64,000 bases of DNA, from the NCBI GenBank assembly GCA_020466095.1, contig CM035806.1:54132916-54196915 (forward strand). The letters run 5' to 3'. Both the position numbers and the translations under genes were made by a program. The notes below the pieces were generated by a model. It had not been told where the DNA came from and ran no database searches. It saw only the letters and a list, made by a program, of their open reading frames with translations. Each line of letters opens with the position of its first letter. The first letter of the stretch is position 1. The DNA comes from Chlorops oryzae (Eukaryota > Arthropoda > Insecta > Diptera > Chloropidae). Positions 43,813 through 55,448 of this stretch are shown in pieces.

Positions 43813-43982
43813 AGGGGTATTCACAAAGGAGTCGGAAAATAGTAAAGTTGGAAAATCGGAAAATTTTATGTGCTTAAAAAGTTGTGCAAAATACAAAAAA
43901 AGTTTAAAAATTTTTTAAGAAGTCGCAATTTTTCGATTTTCCGACTTTCCAACGTTTTTAACACGCCTTTGTGAATACCCCT
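43813..43982. mobile_element. GGGTATTCACAAAGG MITE, copy 2
   Basis: 170 bp, same orientation as 19820-19990; ends AGGGGTATTCACAAAGGAGT and CGCCTTTGTGAATACCCCT. Confidence 0.8.
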
Positions 43983-44487
43983 ATTATGAAAACCGATAGC
44001 ACTTAGAAAATTTTAATAAATAAAATATTAATATATTAATATATAATATAATAAATAAGAAATCGAATTTACAGAAACAGTTTTAGAGCCGAATGCTCGA
44101 ATGCTTCAAAAATGTTTGAATTACACAAATAATTGAATGTAGATTCACACTACATACCTATCAAATACGCTATTTCCACATTAAGGAATTTCGATAAAAA
44201 AAAAAAAGAACACATATGGAAGGGACTCACGGGCAAAAGAGAAAAACGCAACAATTTTTGTTAACATAACACTGTTAGCCTGCACTGTTAAATTAACATT
44301 TGAATTTTTGAAGAAATTTAATGTAAAACTTTCGAAAACAGATGTCAAAACTTTGAAACGATTTAACGATTTTTTTTCCTGAGCTGCGTACTGAGGGTAT
44401 AGAGAATTTTTTTGTATACATCAAGGTTATTTTCGTGCAAAAGTTTGCTTCTTCGGGTTTTGCAAAACGACCCTGTTTATCGAGGAC

Positions 44488-45737
44488 AGCGCTGCCACTG
44501 AAAAATATTTTTTCCCACCAAATATTTCTTAAAATCCAACCAAAATCGATAGCAGCCTACCAAAAAACTTTCTAGTACAAAAAAGTGTGTTATTGCCTAC
44601 AATTATTATAATTACAATAGCTAAATTCATATATACAAGGTTACGCCAGTCATGGTATGGTTATGTAGGAAAATCAACTGATTTTGTGTGTATACATTTA
44701 ATTGATGCAACAAGCGCAATTTTCCGTTGAACTACAGTTGAAATATTCAAGCAAAAAAGGTATTATTTTCTTCAAAATATTAAAAGAAGAATAAATCAAT
44801 ATAGGGGCCGACCATACATACAAGCTGGAGAGGGGCCTCGCGAATGATGGTTGATGTTGAGCGAGAGGGGGTGAATTCGCAATGATCACGTCAATATCTC
44901 TATCTTATAAGAAAACACTATAAAACTATATTTTGGAGAAATGAAATTTCCATTGTGTAATTATTAAGGGCTCAAAGATGATGTCAGCAGCACGTAACCT
45001 TATACTAAAAGAAGAAGAAGAGCTTTGCAGTTCTATTTTCTTTCGTGCTCTATGGGCCAAAATTCTTTTTAATGCCTTCACTTCTGTCCCTGTCAATGAA
45101 AATCAGTTTTTCTGAAGGAGCAAACCATATTAATAAAAAATTAATTTTAACAAAAAATTTATGAATAACGAAATAAAATACTCTAGTCGAATTGAAAAAA
45201 ATCAATGATTAACAAAACTAAATTTTTTTCCTTCGCAAATTACGGTAACATTGTTGTCTTATCTTGTCTTGTCTTGCCAAACAAGACAAAAATGTTACTG
45301 TAATTTGCGAGTAAACAAGATGGATGTTTGGTAATGTTCGATTTTTTCCAATTGGACTAGAGTATTTTATTTCGTCATTCATAAATTTTTAGGTAAAAAT
45401 TATTTGTTATTTATTTGATTGTCTCTTTTACGAACACTGATTTTCGTTGACAGAGACAGAAATTTAGGCATTAAAAAGAATTTTGGCCCCTATACACTTT
45501 CGTGGAAAAAGCAATATGAGATACAAAAACGGATGGACATGACACATTGGAAAAGCATCGTTCAAAGTAAGGTTGACAATGCTCAATGTGTAAAAATCTG
45601 GGATATAAATTAATTTCGCTACAACGACAGTATATAAAAATGTGTTTTGTTGAGAATAAAAAAAAAATTGCACAATCCTACCAAAATCTGCTTCAACCTA
45701 CCAGCTTTGGTAGGGAAAGCCGAAAAGTGGCATCGCT
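44488..45737. mobile_element. AGCGCTGCCACT-ended element containing a long palindrome
   Basis: AGCGCTGCCACTGAAAA at 44488 is mirrored by GAAAAGTGGCATCGCT ending at 45737, and CCTACCAAA motifs lie inside both ends. The interior 45054-45490 is a separate palindrome with arms of about 215 bp. Confidence 0.55.
45054..45490. repeat. Long palindrome, ~215-bp arms
   Basis: Left arm starts GGGCCAAAATTCTTTTTAAT and the right arm ends ATTAAAAAGAATTTTGGCCC. Conserved inner blocks include AATAAAATACTCTAGTC on one arm and GACTAGAGTATTTTATT on the other. The centre is CTTGTCTTGCC-AAACAAGACAA, almost without a loop. Confidence 0.75.
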
Positions 45738-46040
45738 AAACTGCACTTAACGCACACATATTCTATTGCGTATTCATGAAAAGCCGACTATTATATTTCG
45801 ACTCGGAGCAAGCTTATTCGAAAACAAATAAAAATTTCGATAAATTCAGGTAACCTACGACTTTCCGTTTATATATTTGCATGAAATAGGATTCAATAAA
45901 ATTTCAAAATTCGGCAGAATCGAAGGAAAGCTAGCGAGCAGCAAAACAACAACAAAAAGCTCAAGTTGCAACAACAATTTTCTCGGAATTAAGTCCTGTA
46001 TGGATACCTTAATTTAGATAGATACCTACAGAACGAGAAA

Positions 46041-46715
46041 ATGAAATCCTCGCATTCACATTCACATTCGATTTCGCATTCGCATGCTGACCCGATTGCA
46101 TTGAGTTTCCATGAAACTTGTCTGCGAGTATCCGATGTTCAATTGCTGCAAGGTCCACATTGGCTGAATGATCAGATAATTTCGTTTTACTTTGAATACC
46201 TTGAGCATATGCGATACAAGAATAATCCGGATTTGTTGTTTGTGTCACCGGAAGTCACTCAATGCATGAAATTAATGGGTGATGGCGAATTGGAGACACT
46301 ATTAAATCAATTGGAAGCTCCACGCAAGCCGTTCATATTCTTTGCTTTGAACGATAACGAGAGTACGCATGCAGGCGGGAGTCATTGGTCGCTGTTAGTA
46401 TTCTCACGTCCGGAGAAGACATTTTTCCACTTTGATTCCATGGGTAATAATAACTCGACGACTTCGCAACAATTCGTACAACATATGAAGGACGCATTGG
46501 GATGTCGCCAGTGTCATATGAAGCCCATACGTTGTCTTCAACAGGCGAATGGGTATGATTGTGGCATCCATGTCATTTGCATGGCCGATAACATAGCCGA
46601 CTACGTGAATCGGTATGAATGTGTTGAAGGTGTTGGACAGTTACAGATAAATACGGTTAGTGCCAAGCGTTCTGAGTTGCTTAAGCTGATACAATCACTG
46701 GGTGGAAAGATGTGA
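46041..46715 (+). CDS. Den1: Deneddylase 1 (SENP8/NEDP1-type NEDD8 protease)
   Basis: Cysteine protease of the Ulp1/SENP family that removes NEDD8 from substrates other than cullins. A single 224-residue exon starts at an ATG in good context (GAGAAAATGAAA). The catalytic triad is H115 (GGSHWSLLVFS), D132 (FFHFDSMG) and C174 (NGYDCGIHV), with oxyanion Gln168. WLNDQIISFYFEYL is the family's substrate-binding block. The length equals that of human SENP8 plus an extra amino-terminal Ser/His repeat (HSHSHSISHSHAD). No intron interrupts the coding sequence. An AATAAA-type poly(A) signal cluster lies at 47397-47410. Confidence 0.94.
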   Translation: MKSSHSHSHSISHSHADPIALSFHETCLRVSDVQLLQGPHWLNDQIISFYFEYLEHMRYKNNPDLLFVSPEVTQCMKLMGDGELETLLNQLEAPRKPFIFFALNDNESTHAGGSHWSLLVFSRPEKTFFHFDSMGNNNSTTSQQFVQHMKDALGCRQCHMKPIRCLQQANGYDCGIHVICMADNIADYVNRYECVEGVGQLQINTVSAKRSELLKLIQSLGGKM

Positions 46716-47883
46716 ATTGCCAATGGCTTTTAAGAGAGCTTCTATTTTTATTCGATATACATATTCATATATTACGTTAGGTTATCTTACAAAAAAATCT
46801 TTTTTCACTTAAAAGAGAGAAGATCTACGAGAAGAAAAATTTCAAAAGAAAGCGAAATCGAAGACGAAAACGAAAACGAGACAGGGATCAGCTAAAGCTG
46901 GGCTTAAAGCAAATTAGAAAAGATGAAAAATGAATTCCCAACAGGAATACGAATCCTTTTAAAATGTCAAAATTATGATTAAAAGTACTTCCGAAGTAAT
47001 ATGCAAATCGAGAGTTTCCTTATATATATATATATTTTTTTTTTTTTCCTTATATGGTTATATGTATATGATTCATTTTCTACCAAAACAGTTCCAAAAC
47101 GCTTCCTTAGGCTTCATTTCAATTAAATTTTAGTTTTAAGTCATCATTTTTGCGCCGATTCATGTAGTCCCATCAGTCTCACCTACGTAACATCCCATCA
47201 GGCATTTGAAAAGCTCACCCATATTTCATTTGGAGCTACATAACGGAAAACTGGGCACGAATCGGAGTATTTGAGTTTATTTCTCATGCGTTCTCCAAAG
47301 GGACTACGCGGAATAGTTTTATAAATTGTTGGCTTAGTCTGTAGAGAACGCTGAACTGTGAATTGTTAGATTGAATCTCATGTTAAATTATGTTTTAAAT
47401 AAAAAATAAATGCTATGTTCAGCATGTTTTGTATTTTCTCAATTTAGCTTGTAATGACACGGTCTGAACGGACGGTCAAAGATTACCATCGAAAATAAAT
47501 TTCTGCTACTGCTCAGCATTAAAACTAATATGATTTTACGGCCTTCAGATTGATTGGGAACATCATGTCCTGCAACACATCTAACCGAAGACGCTAGGCT
47601 TCATTTCAAATTGTTCGTAAAAAAAAAACAAGCAGCTGCACAGAGATTTCAAAATTAATTTCATTGGTGGACAAAATTCGAAGAAGTTCAAAAAGCTATA
47701 AAGAATGCCTATTAGCAAATCCAAACGAACTCACAATCTGATGTCCCCCCAGCATTACTACAAATTTAAACTTCTGTTTATTCTTTTCTATTTAAACCCC
47801 TTGAATACTAATGTAACTGCTTATAAAATTGGGTATCTCCTGAACAAGTTGTTTCTTCGTTTAATTTGTTTTGTTCTCTTCAG
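46716..47883. other. 3' flank of Den1
   Basis: Probably contains the Den1 3' untranslated region up to the AAATAAAAAATAAA cluster near 47397. The remainder has no convincing gene; the 68-codon frame at 47705-47911 runs into a MITE. Confidence 0.5.
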
Positions 47884-48142
47884 ATATATCGCACCTCCTC
47901 TTCTAAAGTGACACAACTCAAAATTTTTGAATTTTGAGTTATGATGTGGATCTTGTTCCTAAGTCACCTGTCTACCTGCAGGAAAAATTCCATTCCGTTT
48001 TTCCTATTATAAAAGGCCGAAAAAAAGCCGTAATGCCTTTCGTCTTGCTTTGATTGACACTGCGATGCATTTTGTTTTTTGCGTTTTCTGAAAAATGAGA
48101 AATTTTGAGTTGTGTCACCTTAGAAGAGGAGGTGCGATATAT
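47884..48142. mobile_element. ATATATCGCACCTCCTC MITE, copy 1
   Basis: 259 bp with inverted ends ATATATCGCACCTCCTCTTC and GAAGAGGAGGTGCGATATAT followed by GTGACACAACTCAAAAT arms. The other copy, inverted, is at 60218-60474. Confidence 0.8.
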
Positions 48143-49496
48143 TGTATTTTAGGAATGTACATATGTTTAAGTATATTCTCTGAAAATTTGAGGTCAATCT
48201 GGTAAATAATATCGAAGAGAGGCATGAATTTGCAAGGCCACGTCAGTGTTAGAAAGTAGGAAAATCTAACTTCAAACGCTATTTTCTCAAAGTCGCGTGA
48301 TCTCGATTTCTATTCTAAATTTTCTATTGAGATTTTATTGATTTCGAATTTTTTATTCGGATTCGATTTCTAGAGCAGCATGCGGCATGCCTGATGTTTA
48401 TTACTTTTTTCGTTCAATACCTCCATCCCTCTATCCTTAAAAATAATTAACCTTGTTTTTTGATTTCATATAATCCAAATTCCTGAATTCGGGATCACCG
48501 CCAAGCGGTCCTTCAGGATATCACCTACATGGGCGCTGCACATCAAAATTTTTTAATTATCGACGTGCTATTGAATCCTCGAAAGTACGCTCTATTGAAA
48601 TTACCATCACTTGTAATCAATACAATAAAATCAATGTTAGTTAATACAACAAAGCATAAAAATACAAATTTTCTTGAAAAAAACGCAAACCTACCTTCGT
48701 ATCATTTATTAAACATTCTCTTGCATATATACACGAACTTCTATTAGGCCTTGATTTTTGAATGCTGTGGATGCGCTGTAATCAATAAACAATGTTTCTA
48801 AAAAAAATTTATAAAAAACGAATATTTTGAGCCTTGCAACTACGTATAACCCCTTATGTCATTTATTGATAGATTGCAATATCTGTTGGCAAAAAGAACA
48901 CGGTATAACGGGGACCGGAATATTTTGACTGTGGTTGCGCTAGTCACAGTCGGATTAGAGATTGAAAAATTCAAAAATATCCAAAGAGACCGGAATTATC
49001 AGTTTCTTCTTTTTAGTTCAAATTGATACACGGTATTTTTATATAGAGGCATTGTTTCACTTTGCCTAGGCAACTCTTAATATAGAGGATACATGACATA
49101 ATCGAGTGAAATATTTGAACTTGCAATGTTTCTGAAATATAAAATTAAAGAACGTATTCTTTTAATAGCCCACATACACGAAAGCAAAGTTTATTTAATA
49201 ATGTTGTACACTTTGAGTCGTTTTTAGTAACGAAAAACAGTTTTACATCACATTCAATATAGAAATTCATGTTATAGAATACATCTAGTTTACTTGTGTA
49301 TATACATTAGGGTAAGATAAAAAAATGCACTTGTAAAAAACGCATAAAAAATTTAAACATCGATACAAAAAGTTTATTTTGGAGATAATATGTTACTTTT
49401 CTGTCGAAGATACAAACTCTTTATAAAGAATTGATTCTTCAATCTAAAATTGCATTTTAGTATTTTATCATGCATGCACAATATTTGTTAACAGAT

Positions 49497-49542
<46 letters not shown>

Positions 49543-49727
49543 TTAAATGAGAGATTTCACCCAAAAATCACTAGTCTAAAAATAATTTGCTTATTCCTGT
49601 AGTCAGGATGCGACCATGCCCAGTTTCCCATCGATTAGCTTCACTTTTAACAGTGTTAGAACAAACTTAATCGTGTGTAAACGTATCCAAATAAATATAA
49701 TCACTTTATACGGTAATTTACTGCAAA
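48143..49727. other. Intergenic, no gene recognised
   Basis: AT-rich, with an (AT)n run at 49498-49540. No inverted repeats with clear boundaries were resolved. The right part includes the 3' untranslated region of the amidase gene. Confidence 0.45.
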
Positions 49728-51506
49728 TTATGCATTCAGATTAACTTGTGGTCGGACCCAGCCACCAAGACCACGTTCAAGCTCTTCAGCAACGGCAATG
49801 CAAAGACGATCTTGATTAAAATTTGCTATAACTTGTACACCAAGAGGCAAACCTTCGCTTCCTAAGCCTAATGGTACGGCAGTGGCTGGAAATCCAAGCA
49901 CATTAACAATTCCCGTATAAGAGAAATTGATTGGCCTGAAAATTGGCTCACTATGGTATGGTGCAACGGTGGGATGTGTAGGATAGATCAAAACACCATT
50001 ATCGCCGAGAATTTCCTGTATTTCAGCGCGAAGTTCATCACGTTTTTTGACCATGTATTTCTGTTTAGAGGATCCATATTTTACTTGACGTTTGTCCATT
50101 ATAGCAGTTAGAAGACCAATGAATGTATGCTTCGATAAACCGAAAATCCATTTGACAAGTTCCAAATAGGGATTAATAGACCTTTCCATATTTCCCAATT
50201 GATACGAAAAATCATAACCGGAATCATCTTTCATATTCGCAAACCAAATGATCGTCGATTGACGGAATTTTTCGAATTGAACTTTCTTCACTACTGGTGC
50301 CTTTAGCGTTGTACTCAAATATTTAACAACGTCTTGCATAGCCTTTAATAAGTCCTTATCGACAGGACTGACTAAACGACCACCGCCATCGCTTTCCTGA
50401 TAGAAATAACGTATTTTTTGTACATCAACTGGCTTGTCCAACTCAAGTTGGGGACTTTTTTCGCCAGCGATGATATTTAACATTGGTTTTAAATCTTCAG
50501 CGAAACGTGACATCGGTCCCAATCCTAAGAACGAATCCTGTTCTTCGGAAAATGGTGCAGGGAATTGTCCCTTATTTGAGACGATAAAACGTGTTGGCTT
50601 ATGTCCGAAAATTCCATTAAAAAATGCCGGCATACGTATTGAGCCACCGATATCAGATCCTAAGCCAAAAGGTGAAGCTGCAGCGGCCTGAATGCAACCT
50701 TCGCCGCCGCTGGAACCACCAACAATACGATTCGTATCGTATGGATTATTTGTGCGTCCATGTACAGTGTTGTTGCTCTCCCACCACATGCAAACCTCGC
50801 TGACATTCGTCAAAGCGAACGGAATTGCTCCGGCCCTGCGCATTAAGGCCATAGCGACAGCATCCTCTTTGGCACGTACATTCGAACGTGCGTACAAACC
50901 AGCAGTGTAAAGCAAACCTGGGAAAATAGAAAAATAAACAATTATCAACGGGTCGCCTCGATGCCATCCAATCATTTGTACCTTTTACAGCAATGCAATC
51001 TTTGGTTGATATAGGAACCCCAAGAAAAGGCTTTTCTCTTTCTAAATCAGCTTCGCTGTGCTTTCCAGACGCAATGAGTGCATCTGCCTCCGCGGCGTCC
51101 TTATATGCCGCTTCAAAGCGTTCGTCGACACAGCAATTAAGCAATGGATTCACATCATTAATGCGGCGTACGAAAGATTTCATAACTTGGACACTGCTCA
51201 ACTGGAAAAAATGAAAACGCTTTTTTAAATTACCTCATCGAATTTATCTCTGAATCAGCTAACCTCGCGTTTGCGAATTTTTCGCGCCAGGGATGTGGCT
51301 GATTCCAACAAAATTGGATCGGTAATAGGTGGCATTTGTTGTCCCTTGACTCCATATATTAATTGGAAGAGCATTCGCACGAATCGTGTGAATAAATGGA
51401 AAACGAAATTCCCTATTTGGCTTCCCAAACTTCGACTTCGTCTAGATTTCGATGAACTTCGGCTGCGATGCCTCTTAGTAGTGTTAGGTGTTCCCGTCTC
51501 CGTCAT
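49728..51506 (-). CDS. FAAH2: Fatty-acid amide hydrolase 2-type amidase
   Basis: Membrane-associated serine hydrolase of the amidase-signature family, expected to cleave fatty-acid amides. Three minus-strand exons, 51506-51264, 51201-50982 and 50917-49728, join in frame for 550 residues. The Ser-Ser-Lys triad is complete: K148 in VPISTKDCIA, cis-Ser223 in IVGGSSGGEG, nucleophile Ser247 in GSDIGGSIRMP; the spacing of 99 and 24 residues equals that of mammalian FAAH. FFNGIFGHKP and YPTHPTVAPYH are family blocks. The amino terminus is Arg/Ser-rich, then a membrane segment (IGNFVFHLFTRFVRMLFQL). I start at MTETGTPNTTKRH (ATG 51506), since the upstream frame has only a TTG. A minisatellite begins about 135 bp upstream. 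Flies have several paralogues, so the exact orthologue is open. Confidence 0.93.
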
Positions 51507-51641
51507 ATTTGTTTCGTTCTTTTCAGCGCTTTCGAAATTTGGAATGTTTTGATTTGAGGTATTACGTTTCTGAATTGTCAATGATTGGAAAATTTTGGAA
51601 AAAAGTTTTAACCGGGGCCAATGATTGTCCAAAAATTGGTT

Positions 51642-51890
51642 TTACGGCTCGGGGGTCGTTATAACACGGGTTTGACGGCTCGGGGTCGTTATAACATGGG
51701 TTTGACGGCTCGGGGGTCGTTATAACATGGGTTTGACGGCTCGGGGGTCGTTATAACATGGGTTTTACGGTTCGAGGGTCGTTATAACATGGATTTGACG
51801 GCTCGGTGGTCCTTATAACATGGGTTTGACTGCTCGGAGCTCCTTATAACATGGGTTTGACAGCTCGGGGCTCCCTATAGTTAAGCTTTA
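51642..51890. repeat. 31-bp minisatellite, about eight units
   Basis: Units of the type TTTGACGGCTCGGGGGTCGT followed by TATAACATGGG. The copies nearest the amidase gene are the most alike; those further away drift (TTTGACAGCTCGGGGCTCCC). Four more degenerate units lie at 53040-53160 beyond an inserted transposon. Confidence 0.85.
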
Positions 51891-51902
51891 AGGTGAAAAC
51901 AC

Positions 51903-53020
51903 TCACGCACTGCGGCGCACTGCGTGGCATGGCATAGCATAGCATGGCATACAGAAAATTTGTAGTAAACAGTGACGCATAGCAATCAACTGATTGATGA
52001 ATGTTTCACACATATGTGCAGTGCTGCCAGTAGTTTTGGACAATTTCCCCTTTGTAGTCCTTAGAAAATCCCTATTTTCCCTATTAGTTTACTGAACGAA
52101 AAGCGTTTCTTTGTAAGGAATACATTTTTGTCAAACTATGTTTGTGCCAATAAGGAAAAACTGAATAAGTTGAAATTTTATGTTTTGAGAAAAAACGCTT
52201 CAAAGTCTTGCAACTCAACTGCCGATAGTGTGGAGTTGATAAAACTGACATCCTTTTTATATTTTTTTTTTATAGAAAAATGCCTTGTACTTGTAATTCC
52301 GGATTTTTCAGCTCGCAAATGTAAACTGCATGAAGCTTTTTCATCATCTTCATCAAAAGTTTGAAGCCAAGATTCAAACTCAGCGAAGCAATTATGTCGA
52401 AAGATTTTTTTTTACTTATTCTATAAACTTCACTATGCTCAGTTATTTTTAAAAAGGTTAAGAACTAAAACGCTGATATGTAGAATATTGAAAACTCAGA
52501 GAAATATATTAAATACAGTGGATTTACAGGTTCATTTATTCAAATTACAATAAATATAAAATCCCACAGTAGAGAGAAAAATCCCTTTTTTGAAATTGTA
52601 GAAATCATGCAGAAAAATTCCCTCAATATGGGAAAACTGTCATAGTGGCAGCACTGCAAACGTGATTTGATTTGGCGGTGTCGACAATACTATAATTGCA
52701 AAAACTCAACAAATTGAAATATAAAATTAATTAATAAAAATAATAGTAATTTTCCATATTTTCTAGTTTTATGTTCTTAGAATTGAAAAAATTATATGAA
52801 AATGAACTAGAAATGGCAGCTCTGCCAGAAATAAGTGCTAGTCTCCAAACAATGGCAACACTACATCATCTGTCAAATTAGCATAGAAATCAAAAATCTA
52901 TAGAACGCTATGCCATGCTATGCCATGCTATGCCATGCTAATTTTCTGAGTGTCTGCTTTCATACATTTTCATACATTTTGATTTCTATGTGACAGATGG
53001 CACTGCGGCGCAGTGCGTGA
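51903..53020. mobile_element. Inverted-repeat element splitting the minisatellite
   Basis: TCACGCACTGCGGCGCACTG near 51904 is mirrored by ACTGCGGCGCAGTGCGTGA near 53019. Just inside are GGCATGGCATAGCATAGCAT and, inverted, repeated ATGCCATGCT units (52910-52940). Another element (52018-52657) lies inside. Confidence 0.65.
52018..52657. mobile_element. GCAGTGCTGCCA-ended element, innermost layer
   Basis: GCAGTGCTGCCAGTAG at 52018 is mirrored by CATAGTGGCAGCACTGC ending at 52657. The interior frame at 52128-52364 ends with a Ser-rich tail and has no recognised family. Confidence 0.6.
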
Positions 53021-53039
53021 ATGTTTCTACCTTTATACA

Positions 53040-53160
53040 TCTCGAGGATCCTTGTAACTAAGATTTATACAGCTCGGGCTCCCTTATAATTAAGCTTTAT
53101 ACGGGGCTCCTTACAACTAAGATTTATACAGCTCGGGGCTCCTTATAATTAAGCCTTAGA
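53040..53160. repeat. Degenerate continuation of the 31-bp minisatellite
   Basis: About four units such as ATTTATACAGCTCGGGCTCC, CTTATAATTAAG, in phase with the last decayed units at 51860-51890. Confidence 0.7.
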
Positions 53161-53276
53161 CGAGAAAATTTTTCCGCAGAAGTTCGAAGTTGCATGTTCG
53201 TGGTGAGGCGCTCATCGAGCATGTTGCCACCAGTGGTATGAAATCTAACGGCTGGAAAAACTAAACTCTTTTTCAT

Positions 53277-53459
53277 TCATAAAAATTTGAAAAATCCGAA
53301 CAGATTCGATCCGCCGGAATACATAATAGGCACGATTCTTATTTGCTTAGGAGCTATCGGTACCAAAAGTTCAAAAGAGGTGAACAAATCGTAAGCTGTC
53401 GCACGTAAATCCATGCAAATATCAAACACAAGGAAACATGTGGGAGCTTTTCCAATCAA
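53277..53459 (-). CDS. Unrecognised 60-codon frame
   Basis: Contains MIGKAPTCFLVFDICMDL and FELLVPIAPKQIRIVPIMY. It is hydrophobic and not obviously repeat-derived, lying between two divergent genes. No splice partner or family is apparent, so it may be chance. Confidence 0.2.
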   Translation of the reverse strand: MIGKAPTCFLVFDICMDLRATAYDLFTSFELLVPIAPKQIRIVPIMYSGGSNLFGFFKFL

Positions 53460-53717
53460 CGCGCAAACGCTTATGGGAAAATTTCGTAAAGAATATAAAT
53501 TTAGCCATTTTATGTTGCCCTAGTAAATAAGAAAAAAGTTAATAAATCTTTTCCTCCATAAAATATTCCAGAAAAGTATAGGAAGCGAAAATTCAATAAA
53601 TTCTGATGCAATTGGAATAAAGACCACTGACCGATTTGACTCCATCGTACCGTGGATGTTGAAGAATAATTTAGTCTGTTTCAGTTGAAATAAGAATATA
53701 CCTCTTACAGCTCAGCG

Positions 53718-55448
53718 ATGTCCTCGCTTTCGCCGCAAACAAATCAACTTAATGCTGGTGGCTCGGCGACGGGGAATCCCCGGAACAAATGTGCACTAAA
53801 ACCGGGACATTCGTTAATGGATTGGATACGTCTTGGTAATTCTGGCGTTGATCTTACGGGTTTTAATGGACGAACCGTACCGGTTAGCATGGAAGAGCTA
53901 TCGAAACACAATAAAAGAGAAGATGCTTGGCTATGCATACGAGGAAAAGTCTATAACGTTACGCGCTATATGGACTTTCATCCTGGTGGTGTCGATGAAC
54001 TAATGCGCGGAGTGGGTCGCGATGCGTCCAAGCTTTTTGACGAAGTACACGCTTGGGTTAATTATCAGCAATTGCTTGGAAAATGTTACATCGGTCCATT
54101 GCGGAATGTTGTAAAGGTCGATCAGAATTTATTATTAGCATTGAGCGCGAAAACACAATCCGCAGCCGTAAAGCCTCCAGAACCCACTGAAATAGTTCCA
54201 CGTTTCGATTGGACTCAAACACAATATTTAATAACATTTTACTTTTATACACGACCCGATTGCAATCCCGGAATTACGTTGAGACACAAAAACGCTAAGA
54301 ATTTCGAATTGGCCATTCAAATTGAATATGTCGCATACAAATTCGAATTCGAAGCAACAAATGAACTGCAATGGCCACCAAACAAGGCGAGCGTGAATAG
54401 TACATTGGGAAAAATAGAATTGACCTACAAGAAATCAGAGGCAAATCTCTGGACCGATTACGGGTCACATTCTATGGAACGAATACCAGGATGGACTGTT
54501 GAAATGGATGCTAATGGAATTGAGTATAACTTCGACGTCATTTCGAATGAAAAATTCAACCATGATTCTTTTGAACTTTGTTTGAAAAGTTCCAACGTTG
54601 TTATAGTTCCACCAGTTGGATTTCATGTCAATCTGGGTGCTGTTATAAATGGTGAGTTAGATGAATTTTCTTTGTGGTCCAATTCATTGTTCTAAGATTC
54701 TATTCCCCGAATTTCAGATCAATTGGTAAAAAGAAGTTACACGCCTGTTTCTGCATATTTCGTTTCAAAATGCAATTGTTCCGATGATCCGCTATGCTTG
54801 AAATTCCTCATAAAAAGCTATGGTACAAGTGGGAAATTATCTTCACATTTGGAAAAACTAGTAATAAGTTCTATTGTGAAATTGAGTGTTCCTAGTGGAA
54901 ATTTCAAACTAGGTTCTGCCCAACAATATCGAAGATTTTTACTTCTAGCTGCCGGCAGTGGATTGACGCCATGCCTTAGCCTAATTGAGCATTTTAGAAA
55001 CTTTACAAGAACCAAAGTGTAAGCTCCCATAATTCTGATCGATTTGATGGTATAATCTGAGGATTTATTTATTTTCCAGTGAGCAGTTCTTTCTTTTATG
55101 TTTCAACAAAACCGAGGAAGATATTTGGTGCCTTGAACGATTGAATCGCGTTGCGGAATTGAACGAGAAGTAAGCTCAACACCCTTATTTGAAATTGTAC
55201 ATAATGATTTTTCTCTTTTTTTTTTTAGGTTTCGAATTATTCATATCTTATCACAGCCATCATCTGATTGGAGTGGCCGAAAAGGTCATATATCCACAGA
55301 ACTACTAAGGGAGATTTTAGATGAAACTGTTCCTATTTCTGACACGTTCGCTGCCGTTTGCGGTCCACCAGCATTCAACGAATTGACTGAAAAATGTCTT
55401 AACGAACTTAAGTATAATGCGAACAGCGTTCACATCTTTCGTGGATAG
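53718..55448 (+). CDS. CYB5R4: Cytochrome b5 reductase 4 (b5-CS-b5R fusion)
   Basis: NAD(P)H oxidoreductase in which a cytochrome b5 domain, a CS/p23 domain and an FAD/NAD reductase domain are fused. Exons 53718-54651, 54718-55018, 55080-55169 and 55229-55448 join in frame for 514 residues, close to the human length. Heme ligands are H88 (MDFHPGGVDELM) and H111 (DEVHAWVNY). The CS domain starts at about residue 155 (VPRFDWTQTQYLITFYFY). In the reductase part, KRSYTPVS binds FAD, LLLAAGSGLTPCLSLIEH binds the nucleotide, and AAVCGPPAFNE and the C-terminal VHIFRG complete the fold. All three introns are GT-AG with matching phases. It is divergent from the amidase gene, about 2.2 kb apart. Confidence 0.94.

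Noticed and set aside
51507..51632. 42 extra codons at the amidase amino terminus
   Set aside because: The upstream frame opens only with TTG; the first ATG in good context is at 51506, which gives a normal family length.
51642..51890. CRISPR-like array
   Set aside because: The units are contiguous tandem repeats without unique spacers, in a eukaryotic genome; it is a minisatellite.
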